This document shows, piece by piece, positions 17,582 through 26,342 of a stretch of DNA of 64,000 nucleotides. The notes below the pieces were generated by a model that was not told where the DNA came from, made no database searches, and was given only the letters and a program-made list of their open reading frames with translations. The stretch is from CAZOEL01 sp964578835. Its GTDB lineage: Bacteria; Desulfobacterota; Syntrophobacteria; Syntrophobacterales; Syntrophobacteraceae. Every line of letters begins with the position of its first letter. Position 1 is the first letter of the stretch. The position numbers were made by a program, and so were the translations under genes. The DNA lies in NCBI GenBank assembly GCA_964578835.1, contig CAZOEL010000017.1:1-64000 (forward strand). Reading direction: 5' to 3'.

Positions 17582-17765
17582 ACTAGTGCTTCTCGGCGGA
17601 AATTCGAGCTCATTTCCAGGAGATGCTGGACGTCTGCTACTGGATGCTGGATCAGGACTTGGCAGGCATGAGCTTGAGAAACCTCGTCCAGCTTCTGGAG
17701 TCTCGCATCCAGTATCATGTTTACCGACTCCAGAGCTCATAATCAGCTGACCCGGGATAAGACGA
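17582..17765. repeat. Possible decayed MITE end and short direct repeats
   Basis: The sequence ACTAGTGCTTCTCGGCGGAA from 17583 resembles the family B element end at 58387 (CTAGTACTGCTTGGCGGAA) with small differences, and both follow GCGA or GCGCGA. No matching right end was found. Inside, the word GATGCTGGA and its reverse relatives (CATCCAGTA) occur several times around 17621-17720. The rest of 17398-17765 shows no gene. Confidence 0.3.
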
Positions 17766-18767
17766 ATGACTGTTGAACCAGGCAAATTTGAAAGAGCAGT
17801 CGGCTATTTTATTCTTACGGTTCTTGCCGTGATACTCCTCGGAGTCTATCATAAGCAGCTCCATTTCGATCCAGCCGTTTTTTCAGCCCCTTCTCCCAAT
17901 GGGAGCCCTTCAGCCGACATATCCCAGAAGCCGGGCGCCTACTCAGATTTGCAGATCTATATTCCATCCGAGCTGGTCCCTTTAACGCCTCTGGAGATCT
18001 TTGCAGCTCATAATCTTTCCGACAAAATAGACGGAAAGGCTGAGCTGTATCTCTCTTCTGGATTTGCAGGGCTGAAATGTCAGCGTTTTTTCTCTTCAAC
18101 TGCGGGAAGCGATTTGTGGCTGGAGCTATACATTTACGACATGGGCAGTATGAGAAGCGCTTTTTCCGTTTATAGCGCGCAGCGCCGGGCAGACGCAGAA
18201 GAAATGGACCAGCTCGCCCGCTTTGCCTACAAAGCTGGAAATGCGCTTTTTTTCGTCCACGGTCGATATTACGTGGAGATTGTCTCTGCAGCTCAGGGCT
18301 TGGATGAAGCAATGACTTCCATCGCGCTCAATTTCATCGAACGCGAGCCTGTCGCCGAGGAACAGATGGATGAATCCTCTTTTTTTCCTCGGGAGCGCCT
18401 CATTGAAGGAAGCGTTTCACTCCATGCCGCAAACGTCTTCGGTTTCGCGAGTCTTGAAAACGTGTTCACAGCGAAATATGATTCTGGCGAATTGCAGCTC
18501 ACGGCATTCCTCTCGAGGCACGAGACGTCGGAGAGCGCCCTCGAGACTGCTGAAGCGTATCACCGATTCTTGCTGGAGAACGGGGGGTCCGATCTGGATC
18601 ATGGGATCGAGATACCCGGCGCAAGGCTGACATTAGTGTTCGATACCTTCGAAGTCATATTCAGCCATGACAATTTCCTGGCGGGCGTTCATGAAGCCGA
18701 AAGCAGATCCGAGGCGGAAGAGCTCGCCCTTAAGCTCTATCAGAAACTTATCAAGGCCGGAAAATGA
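17766..18767 (+). CDS. Membrane-anchored DUF6599-type protein
   Basis: Protein of 333 residues with one N-terminal membrane helix (about 10-28, VGYFILTVLAVILLGVY) and a large exported domain. The domain appears to consist of two related halves: a first LTPLEIFAAHNLSDKIDGKA with VELYIYDMGSMRSAFSVY-like elements, and a second half beginning about residue 205. This fits DUF6599, found in Desulfobacterota next to DUF362 and polyferredoxin genes. No catalytic or cofactor motif is evident. Its stop overlaps the next start (ATGA), so it is the first gene of the operon that runs to about 23.0 kb. Confidence 0.65.
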   Translation: MTVEPGKFERAVGYFILTVLAVILLGVYHKQLHFDPAVFSAPSPNGSPSADISQKPGAYSDLQIYIPSELVPLTPLEIFAAHNLSDKIDGKAELYLSSGFAGLKCQRFFSSTAGSDLWLELYIYDMGSMRSAFSVYSAQRRADAEEMDQLARFAYKAGNALFFVHGRYYVEIVSAAQGLDEAMTSIALNFIEREPVAEEQMDESSFFPRERLIEGSVSLHAANVFGFASLENVFTAKYDSGELQLTAFLSRHETSESALETAEAYHRFLLENGGSDLDHGIEIPGARLTLVFDTFEVIFSHDNFLAGVHEAESRSEAEELALKLYQKLIKAGK

Positions 18768-19765
18768 TGTCCATAGACACGCCTGAAGAACGCCATTTGA
18801 ATCGCAGGGGATTCCTCCTGCGATGCGCAAGAGCCGGAGCCCTCATTGCGTCCATGGGAGCCGCCGGCCTGTGGCTTCACGATCGGAAAGGGCCGGAGCC
18901 AACGGATCGCCTCACCGATTCATCCCTTACTCTGCCCGATTTCGCAATCGCCGACGCGGCAAGTAAGATGAGCGTTGTAACGGGCGCCGATAGAGTAAAA
19001 ACGCTGAATCTCGCTCTCAAGAGCCTCGGAGGTATCGAAGCCTTCATAAAGAAGGGCGATCGCGTGCTCGTTAAAGTGAATGCGGCCTTTGCCGTATCGC
19101 CAATGCTTTCTGCAACCACTCACCCGGACCTGGTTTCCGAGATCGTTCGCTTGTGTTTCGCGGCGGGAGCGGTTTCGGTTATAGTGACTGACAACCCTAT
19201 AAACGATCCCGCAAGCTGTTTTGCGCTCACCGGCATCGGACGCGCCGCGGCATCGGCCGGAGGCAAGGTTCTTTTGCCGAAAGATGCTTTTTTTAGACCC
19301 GCAACCCTTCCAGGCGGATCGCTCATAAAAGAATGGCCTTTTCTCCTGGCCCCCTTCGAGGGTGTGAACAAGGTCATAGGGGTCGCTCCAATTAAGGATC
19401 ACCACAGAAGCGGCGCATCCATGGCCATGAAGAACTGGTATGGATTGGTAGGAGGAAGACGCAACATATTCCATCAAAATATCCATGATTTCATCATGGA
19501 GCTCGCTCTGATGGTAAGACCGACTCTGGTTATCCTCGACGGAACAACGACGATGATCGCCAATGGTCCCACAGGCGGCTCCATCTCGGATCTGAAACAT
19601 ACCAACACGATGATCGTTTCAACCGACCAGGTGGCCGCAGATGCGTTCGGAGCGACGCTGCTCGGCAGAACGGTTCAAGAGCTGCCTTTTATTTTGAAAG
19701 CGGAGGCCGCCGGCGCCGGAACGGCCGACTACCGATCCTTGAACCCGATCTTCTTAACGGCCTGA
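18764..19765 (+). CDS. Tat-exported DUF362 family protein
   Basis: Protein of 333 residues. A twin-arginine signal is clear: NRRGFLLRCARAGALIASMG at about residues 13-32. The DUF362 core follows, including FIKKGDRVLVKVNAAF, SATTHPDLVSEIVRLCFAAG, VTDNPI and the segment PIKDHHRSGASMAMKNWYG. The Tat signal implies the protein folds, possibly with a cofactor, before export. No cysteine cluster typical of ferredoxin-fused DUF362 proteins is present; the iron-sulfur centres are supplied by the next gene. Start overlaps the DUF6599 stop by four bases. Confidence 0.8.
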   Translation: MMSIDTPEERHLNRRGFLLRCARAGALIASMGAAGLWLHDRKGPEPTDRLTDSSLTLPDFAIADAASKMSVVTGADRVKTLNLALKSLGGIEAFIKKGDRVLVKVNAAFAVSPMLSATTHPDLVSEIVRLCFAAGAVSVIVTDNPINDPASCFALTGIGRAAASAGGKVLLPKDAFFRPATLPGGSLIKEWPFLLAPFEGVNKVIGVAPIKDHHRSGASMAMKNWYGLVGGRRNIFHQNIHDFIMELALMVRPTLVILDGTTTMIANGPTGGSISDLKHTNTMIVSTDQVAADAFGATLLGRTVQELPFILKAEAAGAGTADYRSLNPIFLTA

Positions 19766-19841
19766 TAAAGGCATTCTTGCAGGATTGAGGATTACGCCTC
19801 ATGCTCGCAATCAATCACCTGGACTCAATCGAATAATCATC

Positions 19842-21773
19842 ATGCGAATCGTTACCGTAAGACGCATCAGTCAAATATTCTTTTTCCTACTCCTTCTCTG
19901 GTTCTGCATTGTCACGACCTTTGGAGCGGAATGGCGGCAGCTTCGCGGCTGGCCGGTTAATTGGCTCCTCCAACTGGACCCTCTGGTCGGGCTCGCCACC
20001 ATTCTCACAACGGGAACGCTTTACGCCGGCCTCCTCTGGGGATTGGTCACCCTGGCTCTGACCGTAATTTTAGGACGTTTCTTCTGCGGCTGGGTATGCC
20101 CTTTCGGAGCAATCCATCATTTTGTAAGCCATCTTGGAAGGCGTGGAAGATCCCTCTCCGAAACGGTCCAGGAAAACCAATACAGCCAATACCAATCCGT
20201 CAAATATTATCTGCTCTTTTTTCTTCTCGCGGCTGCCTCGGGAGAACTGGCGTCGCGCGCAATCCGCAACGCTTTCGATACGCCCGTCATCCTATGGACT
20301 GCACTTGCCCTTACTCTGCTTTTTGCAGCGCTCACCGCGTTCAAGCTCGGCAGACGACCTTCCAGCTTCGCAGGCTTACTTCTGTCATTTTCCGGCATAT
20401 GGGCTCTGCTATATTTTCTGTACGCAACAAATGGGATCGTGAGCGCCTCTCTTCTGACCGGCATCTTAGATCCCATTCCGCTTGTCTACCGCTCCGTCAA
20501 TCTCGCGCTGCTGCCGATCCTGGATGCAGCAAGCCATAAGCTTTCGGTTACCCAGCGTTATTATGACGGCGCCTGGCTCATCGGCATGTTTTTCCTCATT
20601 ATGGTCCTTCTCAATCTGAAAAAGCCGAGGTTCTATTGCAGATTCATCTGCCCTCTCGGCGCTCTCTACGGTCTCTTGAGCCGCTTCGCCCTATGGCGCA
20701 TCGGAAAGACCAGGAGCGAGTGCATTCAATGCAAGCTCTGTGAAGCCGATTGCGAAGGAGGTTGTAATCCAGCCGGAAGGATGCGCCTTCCCGAATGCGT
20801 GCTCTGCATGAACTGCCGAGACGCATGCAGACACGATTTTATCGCCTATAGCGCTTCTCCTTCAGCCTCAGGAGAAGCGGCCTCTCCGGATGCTTCACGA
20901 CGAGGTTTTATCGCCTCCCTCATCGCCGGCATTGCGGTCGTCCCTGTTCTGCGCCTGGAAGGAGACATGGCTCAAAACTGGGATCCATCTTTGATTCGTC
21001 CTCCGGGAGCTCTACCCGAAGATCAATTCCTCGCCCGCTGCGTCAAGTGCGGCCAGTGCATGCGCATTTGTCCCACCAACATCGTTCATCCTCTAGACTC
21101 TGGCCTCGAGACCTTATGGACGCCTTCCCTCAATTTTCGAATCGGTTCGAGCGGATGTCAACTGAACTGCATTGCATGCAGTCTTGTATGCCCGACTGCC
21201 GCCATCAGGCCGATTACGTTCGATGAAAAAACAGGACGCGGCGCATTCGCCGAAGCAGGCCCGCTAAGACTCGGAACCGCTTTTGTGGACCGCGGACGAT
21301 GCCTTCCGTGGGCAATGGATAGACCGTGCATCGTCTGTCAGGAGAACTGCCCGGTTAGTCCTAAAGCTATTTTCGTAAAAGAGATCTTCAGCACGGTACG
21401 GGAAGGCTTTCTCACCGCACAAAAGGCCGACGCATTATCCGTGGAACTAACGAATGGAGATCTCAAACCGGGAGAGTTTTCAACAGGCGATTATTACGTT
21501 AAACTCGCCGGCGAGCATCGAAGCCCGGGAAGGCGCATTGTCGAAAACGGCGCAAGATCTCTGAGAATAGCCAAAGATAATCCTTTCGACGCTATTCCTG
21601 CGCTTGGCGACGCCCTTGAGATTCAGGTCCGTCTGCAGTTGCCTCAGGTCGACCCGAAGCTTTGTATCGGATGTGGAGTGTGTGAGCATGAATGCCCCGT
21701 CAGCGGCAGGAGAGCCATACGCGTTACCGCGGAAAATGAGTCGAGAAATAAAAAACGTTCATGGCTCCTGTAA
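19842..21773 (+). CDS. NapH/NapG-type polyferredoxin fusion with internal Tat-like motif
   Basis: Protein of 643 residues from ATG 19842; an upstream TTG at 19785 is less likely. The N-terminal half is NapH/MauN-like: five to six membrane helices, two CxxxCP motifs (FFCGWVCPFGA and FYCRFICPLGA) and a cytoplasmic-type cluster CIQCKLCEADC / CVLCMNCRDAC. Then SRRGFIASLIAGIAVVPV at about 352-369, with the arginine pair at 353-354, resembles a Tat signal in the middle of the chain. The C-terminal half is NapG/MauM-like: RPPGALPEDQFLARC, CVKCGQCMRICP, CIACSLVCP, CIVCQENCP and a final CIGCGVCEHECP. It is therefore a fusion of two proteins usually encoded separately, likely moving electrons between the quinone pool and a periplasmic acceptor. 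Confidence 0.85.
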   Translation: MRIVTVRRISQIFFFLLLLWFCIVTTFGAEWRQLRGWPVNWLLQLDPLVGLATILTTGTLYAGLLWGLVTLALTVILGRFFCGWVCPFGAIHHFVSHLGRRGRSLSETVQENQYSQYQSVKYYLLFFLLAAASGELASRAIRNAFDTPVILWTALALTLLFAALTAFKLGRRPSSFAGLLLSFSGIWALLYFLYATNGIVSASLLTGILDPIPLVYRSVNLALLPILDAASHKLSVTQRYYDGAWLIGMFFLIMVLLNLKKPRFYCRFICPLGALYGLLSRFALWRIGKTRSECIQCKLCEADCEGGCNPAGRMRLPECVLCMNCRDACRHDFIAYSASPSASGEAASPDASRRGFIASLIAGIAVVPVLRLEGDMAQNWDPSLIRPPGALPEDQFLARCVKCGQCMRICPTNIVHPLDSGLETLWTPSLNFRIGSSGCQLNCIACSLVCPTAAIRPITFDEKTGRGAFAEAGPLRLGTAFVDRGRCLPWAMDRPCIVCQENCPVSPKAIFVKEIFSTVREGFLTAQKADALSVELTNGDLKPGEFSTGDYYVKLAGEHRSPGRRIVENGARSLRIAKDNPFDAIPALGDALEIQVRLQLPQVDPKLCIGCGVCEHECPVSGRRAIRVTAENESRNKKRSWLL

Positions 21774-21796
21774 ACGGGCCAACTAGGAGGGTTGAT

Positions 21797-23020
21797 ATGT
21801 CCAAGGAAAATGAGCTCTCAAGACGAGGTTTCTTAAAAGCGGTGAGCGCAGTCGGCGCAGGATCTCTCTTTTCCGCTCAGGGAGCGTTTGCTCAAAAGAC
21901 CGAGGAAAACGCTCAGAAAAAGCCCGAGAGCGCCCAAGTCCCCACTCGGCCTTTCGGAAAGACGGGCGTCAATGTTTCATGCCTCTCGCTCGGCGGGATG
22001 TTCGACATTCCATCCAACCAGCTCATGCTCAAGCAAGCGCTGAAATGGGGAGTGACTTACTGGGACACGGCCGACTGCTATGAGGGCGGCAATAGCGAAA
22101 CTGGAATCGGGCAGTTCCTCAAAAAATATCCCGAAACGCGAAAACAGATTTTTCTTGTGACAAAATCCGATTCGCGCGATCCGGAGGGAATGACCAAGCT
22201 TTTGGACCGTTCACTCGAAAGAATGGGCACGGATTACATCGACCTTTATTTCATCCACGGCATGAGCAGCATGAATGAAATTGGGAAGGAAACAAGAGCA
22301 TGGGCCGAGAAAGCCAAATCCCAAGGTAAAATCAAATTCTTCGGCTTCAGCACGCACAGCAATATGGAAGAGTTGCTGCTGGGAGCCGCGAAGCTTGGCT
22401 GGATCGACGGAATCATGATGACCTACAACTTCCGGATCATGCATAGCGACAAGATGAAATCGGCCGTCGAAGCCTGTACGCGCGCCGGAATCGGGCTGAC
22501 CGCCATGAAGACTCAAGGCGGCGGTCAGGTTCGAATGGACAGTGAAACCGAGCTCGAGATGGCGGGACGCTTCATGAAGCTGGGATTCAGCGATAAACAA
22601 GCAAAGCTCAAAGCCGTCTGGGAAAACCAGGCCATTGCCTCCATCTGCTCCCAGATGCCGAATATGACGATACTCATGTCGAATATTGCCGCCGCACTGA
22701 ATCAGACCAAGCTTTCATCAGGCGACATGAAGATCATGGAGCGCTACGCCTGCGAGACATCTTCCGGCTACTGCGCCGGCTGCACAAGCATTTGCCAATC
22801 GACTCTTCGCGCAGAGATCCCCATAGGAGATGTGCTGCGCTACCTTATGTACTATCACAGCTATGCGGAACGGGATCGAGCCAGAGCTTTCTTTGCCGCA
22901 ATTCCCGAGGATGTGAGGAAAGACATCACCCGGGCTGATTATTCCGCGGCCGAGGAAAAGTGCCCCCAAGGCATTCAAATCGCCAAACTCATGCGGGAAG
23001 CATGCGACGTTCTGGCTTGA
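21797..23020 (+). CDS. Tat-signal aldo/keto reductase
   Basis: Protein of 407 residues. AGGAGG at 21785-21790 sits six bases before ATG 21797, fixing the start. Residues about 7-33 are a Tat signal (LSRRGFLKAVSAVGAGSLFS). The TIM-barrel has the AKR tetrad: WDTADCYEGG (Asp and Tyr), FLVTKSD (Lys) and LYFIHGMS (His). The C-terminus has CETSSGYCAGCTSICQ, a partial version of the ferredoxin-like cysteine cluster found in this AKR branch, so a 4Fe-4S centre is possible but incomplete. Export plus the upstream polyferredoxin suggests electrons come from iron-sulfur carriers rather than NADPH; this is inference. Confidence 0.85.
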   Translation: MSKENELSRRGFLKAVSAVGAGSLFSAQGAFAQKTEENAQKKPESAQVPTRPFGKTGVNVSCLSLGGMFDIPSNQLMLKQALKWGVTYWDTADCYEGGNSETGIGQFLKKYPETRKQIFLVTKSDSRDPEGMTKLLDRSLERMGTDYIDLYFIHGMSSMNEIGKETRAWAEKAKSQGKIKFFGFSTHSNMEELLLGAAKLGWIDGIMMTYNFRIMHSDKMKSAVEACTRAGIGLTAMKTQGGGQVRMDSETELEMAGRFMKLGFSDKQAKLKAVWENQAIASICSQMPNMTILMSNIAAALNQTKLSSGDMKIMERYACETSSGYCAGCTSICQSTLRAEIPIGDVLRYLMYYHSYAERDRARAFFAAIPEDVRKDITRADYSAAEEKCPQGIQIAKLMREACDVLA

Positions 23021-23069
23021 GCGGCCTGCGCTTTCTTTTCACCCTACGGTTTAGAGGGAGAGCTTCATC

Positions 23070-23996
23070 TTGGAATGCGTTCTTATTGGCTCCGGCGGCA
23101 TGATGCCCATGCCGTATCGAATGCTTGCGTCGATGGCGGTCAGGCTCGAGGGCAATATTTATCTTTTCGATGCCGGCGAAGGCGCCCAAATCAATTGGAA
23201 ACGGCTCAAGCTCGGCGTGCGGGGACTCCATCTCATCGCGGTGACACACCTGCACGCCGATCATTGCCTCGGCATTCCCGGCCTCATGATGTTGAGAGCG
23301 CAGATGGAGAGCCCCTCCCCTCTCACTATCCTCGGGCCTCCGGGCATCGAAGAATTCGTCAGTCAAACTCGGAAGATCCTCGAGTTCCGGCTGAATTATT
23401 CCATCCGGTTTATCGAATGGTCGGAAAGTCATTCCGGCCCCGCCTACGAGGATGACCTGATCCGCATTTTCTGGAAACCTCTCAAGCATACCCGCTTTTG
23501 CCTGGGATACAGGCTCGAGGAACTGGAACGGCCCGGCAAGTTTTTTCCCGAAAAAGCGAAAAGCCTCCACGTGCCCGCCGGTCCGCTATGGGGAAAGCTC
23601 CAGCGCGGTGAAAGCGTTCTCAACGCCGAGGGAGCCCAAGTCCGGCCGGAACAGGTGTCGGGTCCTCCAAGGAGAGGACGACACATAGCCTATGTGGTGG
23701 ATACGCGCCCGACAAAAAGCATATATGCCCTATGCAAAGAAGTCGACCTTGCCTTCATGGAAGGCATGTTCCTTCCAGAAGACGCCGAGCACGCTGACGC
23801 CAAAGGGCACATGACCGTTGCCGAAGCTTCCAAGATAGCCAAAAGGGCGGAGGTGCGGAAAGCAGTCCTTACACACATAAGCCCACGCTATCAACCGGAA
23901 GACCTCATTCGCCTCGAAGCCGCGGCTCTGGAGCATTTCGACCGCATCCAGGTCGGTCGAGACCGAGATGCATTCCCGGTCCACTTCGAAGAATGA
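23070..23996 (+). CDS. rnz: Ribonuclease Z (tRNA 3' endonuclease, metallo-beta-lactamase fold)
   Basis: Cytoplasmic zinc-dependent endonuclease that trims the 3' trailer of tRNA precursors; 308 residues, normal for the short form. The zinc motif THLHADHCLGIPGL (HxHxDH) is at about 56-69, with later ligands in AYVVDTRP (Asp about 210) and VLTHISPRY (His about 270). The start is TTG 23070: GAGGGAGAG lies about 8 bp upstream, and no ATG is available before conserved residues. It follows the reductase by 49 bp and could be co-transcribed. Confidence 0.85.
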   Translation: MECVLIGSGGMMPMPYRMLASMAVRLEGNIYLFDAGEGAQINWKRLKLGVRGLHLIAVTHLHADHCLGIPGLMMLRAQMESPSPLTILGPPGIEEFVSQTRKILEFRLNYSIRFIEWSESHSGPAYEDDLIRIFWKPLKHTRFCLGYRLEELERPGKFFPEKAKSLHVPAGPLWGKLQRGESVLNAEGAQVRPEQVSGPPRRGRHIAYVVDTRPTKSIYALCKEVDLAFMEGMFLPEDAEHADAKGHMTVAEASKIAKRAEVRKAVLTHISPRYQPEDLIRLEAAALEHFDRIQVGRDRDAFPVHFEE

Positions 23997-24013
23997 ATCA
24001 TCGGCCATGGAAA

Positions 24014-25201
24014 TCAGTAAAAAAGGTCCCACTCCGGCAGGTCATATAAAAGTCTGATATGGGAGATGAGCGTATCCGGAAGGTAGCGTCCCCAGAGCTT
24101 TATGGGCAGCTTGTCGATATTGACCCGAGGGCTGAACCCCACCGCAAACAGGAATTCCAGGAGGAACTCAACGTTCATAGGGATATACCCTTTATAGACT
24201 CTATTGTCCCGTTGGGCTATGATCATCTGTTCGTGTAGACTGTTTCCAAGCTCGGATTCCACCATGTCGGGAAAGGTCGAAAGCGCCACTTCAATGTTCA
24301 TGGTAGGTTTGGCGTTTATTAGCAGCGACTCCAGCCCTCTCTTCAGTCTTTCCTCCAAAACGCCCCGATTAGCGTATTTATTCCATCCTTTGTTGTCAGT
24401 AAAACGTCTGCAAACATGATCGAGGTCCCACGGAACCTCAAGAACCAGGTTTATCGCCTTATAAGCGCCCGGAAAATTGTGTTTGTCCACTATTCTTAGA
24501 ACCGGGTCTCCCTCGATTACTCTCTCCAAATGCGAGAGTCTGCTTTCATCTGCGATAATTTTTATACCAGCGACATCGTTTATAGTCAGAGCCGCACGAT
24601 CGAAACGAACTGAGCCTTCGGCAAAAAGTCGAGCGATGCGGGTTTCAGCTTCTATGAATTCTTCAATCATCTCCTGTTCCGGGGTGATGAGCCAGTCGAG
24701 TGGAATACCAGCTCTCCTGGCCCTTTCCCTGGCCATCTCCGCAGCCTTGTCCTGGACGATCCGAAAGATCCAGCTCGCGATCTTTCGGTTGGCCTTTTCA
24801 GCGATTCTCCTCGGGCGCTTGATTCTATAGAGTCCCAGCAATTCCCCTTCCGCATCGAGGCACATAACGCCATTGATCGGGGCTTCCCGGTAATAGAAAT
24901 CAGGATTCGCCGCATAAAGGCGGCAAAGCTCTTCAACTCTAGGCGTTATATCGCGATTTGACCGACTCAATACGTCACGCAGCTCCCCCTTGAAATGGAT
25001 CCGCTGATGATGGATCGGACACTGATACAAAATTTCTAGCAGCAAAGCTGTCACGACATTGAGAGTCTCTCCTATGACAAACCCGTCCGAGATAAGGATC
25101 TCTGTCAAACGCAGCCCGTCGTTCGAATCGGGTTTCCCACAAAACCAGCGCTCTGCAATATTGAACAAATCGTCGCGATGTATGAAGGATGATAGATACA
25201 C
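24014..25201 (-). CDS. Uncharacterised protein with RelA/SpoT-synthetase-like region
   Basis: No family recognised outright, 395 residues. The C-terminal half follows the order of motifs in the RelA/SpoT nucleotidyltransferase fold: INDVAGIKII (207-216, like DIxGIRxx), IVDKHNFPGAYKAINLVLEV (237-256, like KDYIxxPxxxGYxSxHxxV), NIEVALST (302-309, like VEIQIRT) and ESELGNSLHEQ (315-325, like AExGxxxHW). Asp209, Gly212 and Glu304 are kept; the Gln and Arg of ExQxRT and the GYxS motif are changed. The N-terminal half (1-200) is helical and unknown. Activity may be altered or lost. It is transcribed divergently from the next gene across an AT-rich region. Fold assignment is inference from motif order only. 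Confidence 0.5.
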   Translation of the reverse strand: MYLSSFIHRDDLFNIAERWFCGKPDSNDGLRLTEILISDGFVIGETLNVVTALLLEILYQCPIHHQRIHFKGELRDVLSRSNRDITPRVEELCRLYAANPDFYYREAPINGVMCLDAEGELLGLYRIKRPRRIAEKANRKIASWIFRIVQDKAAEMARERARRAGIPLDWLITPEQEMIEEFIEAETRIARLFAEGSVRFDRAALTINDVAGIKIIADESRLSHLERVIEGDPVLRIVDKHNFPGAYKAINLVLEVPWDLDHVCRRFTDNKGWNKYANRGVLEERLKRGLESLLINAKPTMNIEVALSTFPDMVESELGNSLHEQMIIAQRDNRVYKGYIPMNVEFLLEFLFAVGFSPRVNIDKLPIKLWGRYLPDTLISHIRLLYDLPEWDLFY

Positions 25202-25504
25202 CCGCTCTCAGCTTCCTTTCTCTTTTGAGACTAAAGAACTTATGGCCCTCTTCCTCTTATATGAGAAGACAAGAAGACAGGAGAATAACAGGAATTATTT
25301 ATAATTCTATAGATTTAGACGAAAGACAATTATATGTAACATAGTTTCCCGTAAATACTATCACTATTTTGTAAGAGAGAGCTACTTTTGAAATCGCTAC
25401 AATGCGGACAACGCTGGATTTGTCTCCTCTTAAGGTATAAATTCACCATTGTAATGGTTTCGTTATTCCATCGATCCACATTGTTGCAAAGCAAGGAGCA
25501 GAGT
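25202..25504. other. AT-rich divergent promoter region
   Basis: About 300 bp with no gene, separating the minus-strand gene starting at 25201 from the plus-strand gene starting at 25505. It is much more AT-rich than its surroundings, as expected for two outward promoters. A small imperfect stem (ACCATTGTAATGGT near 25445-25460) is visible in the leader of the plus-strand gene. AAGGAG just before 25505 is that gene's ribosome site. Confidence 0.4.
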
Positions 25505-26299
25505 ATGGCCAAAAGTAGCGGACGCTTCGGCAAGTACGGAGATCTAAAGCGAAAGCAAAACCTTAGGAAGAACCGGCTTTTGCCTGCTGAGCAGGCGCAA
25601 AGCAACCCGCCCGAAGGTGTTGCAAAAAGATGGAGGGATGCAAAGAAGCAGGAGAGCGGAAAACAAGATCCGACTTATTCTCAATCCTCGGTTTGCAGAA
25701 ATCTGCGTCTTATAGTTGACGCAGAGTCGATTTCGAGTTTTTTTTCTTTTTTGCAGTGCGGTTTTGAAGTCGGTATTACAACTGGCTGTACTCTTCGACA
25801 TTTACTAGTCGATCAACTGCAATTGGACCCCACTTATGTGTCGAGCCGCATCAGCACCATTTTTCTCGATGGCAAGCCGGTTGACGATATGGAAGGCGCA
25901 ATTGTCCGCGATGGCTCGCGCCTGGCGCTATCAGCCGCAATGCCCGGCTTGGTGGGCGCCACCATGAGAAGAGGCGGTTCCCTGGCTTCCTTCAGGTCTT
26001 CCATTTCTTACAAAGTGAGCGATGAGAGAATTGCTCTGTCCAAAGGAAGCATCCAGGTAAAACTGTTCAATCTTGTGATGAGCGAACTGGGGCCGATCTT
26101 TATGGAGAGAGGCATAATCGTGAAGGGCTCTCAGCTATTTGATTTCTTTGGCGACCAGCCCGATTTTGTCACGGAGAGGATCAAAGAGGCAGCCCTGGAT
26201 GGAAAGCCATTGAAAGCAAACAGTTTGGCGCAGGAAATGCCAACGCTTCAAAGCGAAAGCATCTGCCTTCAAGTTTGGCCATCCACACAGAGCGACTGA
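25505..26299 (+). CDS. Uncharacterised protein, basic N-terminus and possible beta-grasp segment
   Basis: No known family recognised, 264 residues from ATG 25505 (AAGGAG upstream; a longer frame from 25388 lacks one). Residues 1-55 are strongly basic and probably disordered or nucleic-acid binding (KYGDLKRKQNLRKNR). Residues about 88-158 read like a ThiS/MoaD-type beta-grasp domain: TLRHLLVDQLQLDP, then IFLDGKPVDDMEGAIVRDGS, then LALSAAMPG, ending in MRRGG (154-158). Unlike true MoaD/ThiS the chain continues for another 106 residues, so RRGG is internal. The last part has a similar LDGKPL phrase, hinting at a second related domain. The fold idea is speculative. Confidence 0.55.
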   Translation: MAKSSGRFGKYGDLKRKQNLRKNRLLPAEQAQSNPPEGVAKRWRDAKKQESGKQDPTYSQSSVCRNLRLIVDAESISSFFSFLQCGFEVGITTGCTLRHLLVDQLQLDPTYVSSRISTIFLDGKPVDDMEGAIVRDGSRLALSAAMPGLVGATMRRGGSLASFRSSISYKVSDERIALSKGSIQVKLFNLVMSELGPIFMERGIIVKGSQLFDFFGDQPDFVTERIKEAALDGKPLKANSLAQEMPTLQSESICLQVWPSTQSD

Positions 26300-26342
26300 T
26301 CTTCATGGCCGGAATAAACCTTTAAAAACTTCAGGAGGCTGA

